From Pseudomonas sp. IB20 (GTDB taxonomy: Bacteria > Pseudomonadota > Gammaproteobacteria > Pseudomonadales > Pseudomonadaceae), in the NCBI RefSeq assembly GCF_009707325.1, contig NZ_CP046103.1:1971810-2035809 (forward strand): a stretch of DNA of 64,000 bases, in the 5' to 3' direction. Shown here piece by piece: positions 61,931 to 64,000 of the stretch. The position numbers were made by a program, and so were the translations under genes. Every line of letters begins with the position of its first letter. Position 1 is the first letter of the stretch. Below the pieces are notes generated by a model. That model was given only the letters and a program-made list of their open reading frames with translations, was not told the DNA's origin and searched no databases.

Positions 61931-64000
61931 ATGACCCCAACCCACATTCGAAGGTTGATGATTGCCCTGTTGATAGGGCTGCTGCCGATGGCGGCGGTCG
62001 CCCTTGATGAGCCTCAAGCCCTGCGTTTGCTGGGGCACGCCAGCCTGGATAGCCGTGGCCCATCCATGGAGCAAGGGGAGGCTGACTGGCACTGGCTGCG
62101 CGAGCGTCGTACGTTGCTCCTGGGGGTTTCCGCACCGGATTACGGGCCTTTCGAACTGACGAATAATAACGACGAGCTTGAGGGGATCACGGCCGACTAT
62201 GCCGGGTTGCTCGCCCAGGCGCTGAATGTCAGCGTGGAGGTTCGGCGCTACGACACTCGCGATGAGGTGATCGAAGCGCTCAAGAAAGGCGCCATTGACT
62301 TGCTTGGGACGGCCAACGGTTTTGAAGCGGGCGACTCGGAGTTGGTCTTGTCTCGCTCCTACGCTAACGATCAACCGGTCCTGGTAACCCGCACCGGAGA
62401 CGCCCAGGCCTTGACTGTCGATTTGGCAGGCAAGCGCGTGGCGATGCTCTATCACTATATGACGCCCGACGCCGTACAGGCCTTCTATCCCAAGGCCCGT
62501 GTGGAACTGTTTCCGTCTATTTTCGAAGCCATCGGCGCCGTGGCGTTCGGTCGCGCCGATGTCTATCTCGGAGACGCCATCACCGCCAATTACCAGATCA
62601 GCCGCAACCACCTGAACAATGTGCAAATGGCAGACTTTTCCACGCTGGAATCCAACTCCTTTGCCTTCGCTGTTTCCCGCGATAACACTCGGCTGCTGCG
62701 CATCGTCAATACGGCGTTGCGGGCGATCCCGGCTAACGAGCAGATGGAAATATTACGGCGTTGGAGTGGCGGTAATCTTGGCCTGCTCGGTGCTGAGCGA
62801 TTGCACTTGAGCACGGGCGAGCAGCGTTGGCTGGAGAAACATCCCCGGGTCAGAGTGGTAGCGTCCGACCAGATGCTGCCTTTGGCCTCCTTTACCGCGC
62901 AAGGGCAATTGGACGGATTGAGTGCCGACGTGTTGTCCCGGATCAGCCTGCGTACCGGTTTGAAGTTCGACGTTGTCCCAGGCGGGTCGATGCCCCAGCA
63001 GATTGACGCGGTCAGCACTGGCAGGGCGGATATGATGGCGGTGATTACCCCCAGTATCGAAGGCTCTGATCAGTTGCGCTTTACTCGGCCGTACCTGACC
63101 AACCCTCTGGTGCTGGTCACCCGCAACGACGACCCGGCGACGATGACCTTGGAGGACATGCCTGGAAAACGCCTGGCGATTACCAAGGGCAGTGCGCTGC
63201 GTGAGGTCATCAATCGCGATTACCCCGGTATCCACTTCGTGGAGGCCAAGAACCCCACACAAGCCATGGCGCTGTTGGGCAGTGGCGCCGCCGAGGGGGC
63301 CGTCAATTCATTAATCAATGCGCGCTACCTGATCGCCCTTCAGTACCGTGACACGTTGCGCGTGACCAGCACAGTCGGCTCTGACCCAGCACGCATGACA
63401 TTTGGGGTCAACCGCGGCCAGTTGGAGTTGTATTCGATTCTGGACAAGGCGTTGCTGAGCATCCCGCCTCAGGAAATGGATGAGCTGATCAGCCAGTGGC
63501 GCACTGACGTTATCGTCGAAGACCATTGGCTACGCCATCGCAGCGCGATCATTCAAGGTTTTGGCCTGGCGGCGCTATTGCTGCTGATAACCCTGGGGTG
63601 GGCGTTTTACCTGCGCAGCCTGATACGCAAACGTGCCCAGGCCGAACGCGCCTTGAGCGACCAGATGCGCTTTATGGGGGTGTTGATCGACGGCACGCCG
63701 CATCCGATTTATGTGCGTGATCGCCAAGGGCGGCTGATGGCCTGCAACAGTGCTTACCTGGACGTGTTCGGCTACAAGCTCGAAACGGTGATCGGCAAGA
63801 CAGTGATAGAAAACGACAGCACTAACCTCCCGCAGGCTCAGTCTTTTCATGGCGATTACCTGCGGCTGATGGAGCGTGGCGAGCCGCAGATTCATGATCG
63901 GGTACTCAGGTTGCCCAGTGGCAAGGCGCTAACCATTTACCACTGGATGCTGCCGTACCGTGATGGCGACGATAACGTCGTGGGCATGATTGCCGGTTGG
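61931..64000 (+). CDS. BvgS-like hybrid sensor kinase (partial, runs off the window)
   Basis: 690 codons are visible from ATG 61931 and the frame is still open at 64000. A signal/membrane start (LMIALLIGLLPMAAVALDEP) is followed by two venus-flytrap (SBP_bac_3) sensor domains in the periplasm, about residues 50-285 (LLGVSAPDYGPFELTNNND...) and 300-530 (RVRVVASDQMLPLASFTAQ..., DVVPGGSMPQQIDAVSTGRA). A membrane helix near 543-562 (FGLAALLLLITLGWAFYL) and a PAS domain (FMGVLIDGTPHPIYVRDRQG) follow. The kinase, receiver and Hpt parts expected in this family lie outside. Ligand unknown. Confidence 0.9.
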   Translation, partial: MTPTHIRRLMIALLIGLLPMAAVALDEPQALRLLGHASLDSRGPSMEQGEADWHWLRERRTLLLGVSAPDYGPFELTNNNDELEGITADYAGLLAQALNVSVEVRRYDTRDEVIEALKKGAIDLLGTANGFEAGDSELVLSRSYANDQPVLVTRTGDAQALTVDLAGKRVAMLYHYMTPDAVQAFYPKARVELFPSIFEAIGAVAFGRADVYLGDAITANYQISRNHLNNVQMADFSTLESNSFAFAVSRDNTRLLRIVNTALRAIPANEQMEILRRWSGGNLGLLGAERLHLSTGEQRWLEKHPRVRVVASDQMLPLASFTAQGQLDGLSADVLSRISLRTGLKFDVVPGGSMPQQIDAVSTGRADMMAVITPSIEGSDQLRFTRPYLTNPLVLVTRNDDPATMTLEDMPGKRLAITKGSALREVINRDYPGIHFVEAKNPTQAMALLGSGAAEGAVNSLINARYLIALQYRDTLRVTSTVGSDPARMTFGVNRGQLELYSILDKALLSIPPQEMDELISQWRTDVIVEDHWLRHRSAIIQGFGLAALLLLITLGWAFYLRSLIRKRAQAERALSDQMRFMGVLIDGTPHPIYVRDRQGRLMACNSAYLDVFGYKLETVIGKTVIENDSTNLPQAQSFHGDYLRLMERGEPQIHDRVLRLPSGKALTIYHWMLPYRDGDDNVVGMIAGW

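Overview
The window reads as chromosome of a fluorescent pseudomonad, most likely the Pseudomonas fluorescens group. The reasons are high GC content with Pseudomonas-style codon use, many Pseudomonas REP elements (GTGGGAGC...GCTTGCTCGCGA type), and gene families typical of the genus: DUF1652, a PepSY/two-component cluster, Cache chemoreceptors, NhaR, SelD/MnmH, and a ketoacid CoA-transferase/thiolase operon. There is no phage, plasmid or CRISPR signal, and no rRNA or tRNA gene was seen.

Layout. 1-9.3 kb: PepSY protein, OmpR-type regulator and sensor kinase, two chemoreceptors, a Na+/H+ antiporter-like transporter, and a U32 peptidase-family tRNA hydroxylation protein (TrhP/YegQ). 9.3-18.9 kb: AI-2E family transporter, small conserved proteins, AroE-like dehydrogenase, YceH, DUF1993, SstT, an MFS exporter, NhaR and TerC. 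18.9-26 kb: selD-mnmH (tRNA selenation), a metal permease-like protein, histidine phosphatase, GST, PhzF-like protein and a zinc-type HemB. 26-31 kb: a decayed Rhs locus with a truncated RNase A-like toxin tip and an AT-rich putative immunity gene. 31-42.4 kb: LysE, DUF1615 and DUF4349 lipoproteins, broken thioesterase, thiolase/CoA-transferase operon with LysR, broken sirtuin, CBS protein and topoisomerase III. 42.5-53 kb: MHS transporter/GMC oxidoreductase with LysR, transglutaminase-like protein, and an XRE-cupin/glutamine synthetase-like/AlkD-like operon. 53-58.2 kb: MFS transporter, then a stress-type cluster (DUF1652, CsbD, PAS-LuxR regulator, membrane protein) sharing palindromic promoter sites. 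58.2-64 kb: FKBP, broken GNAT, IS3 remnant, MgtC with a long leader, and a BvgA/BvgS-like pair whose sensor runs off the window.

Two features of the DNA itself stand out. First, there are three perfect tandem duplications of 112, 156 and 189 bp, all in intergenic or 5-prime leader sequence; two of them copy a ribosome binding site and start codon. Second, at least six otherwise ordinary loci (Rhs, the small gene ahead of it, PaaI thioesterase, sirtuin, AlkD-like, GNAT) carry apparent single-base frameshifts, several at short homopolymers. Together these suggest assembly or base-calling artefacts as much as real decay. The biology downstream of them should be checked against reads before anything is built on it.

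The best candidates for new biology are the palindromes flanking the PAS-LuxR regulator gene (a compact predicted regulon), the perfect inverted repeat covering the start codon of the XRE-cupin repressor, the structured mgtC leader, and the Rhs toxin/immunity tip.
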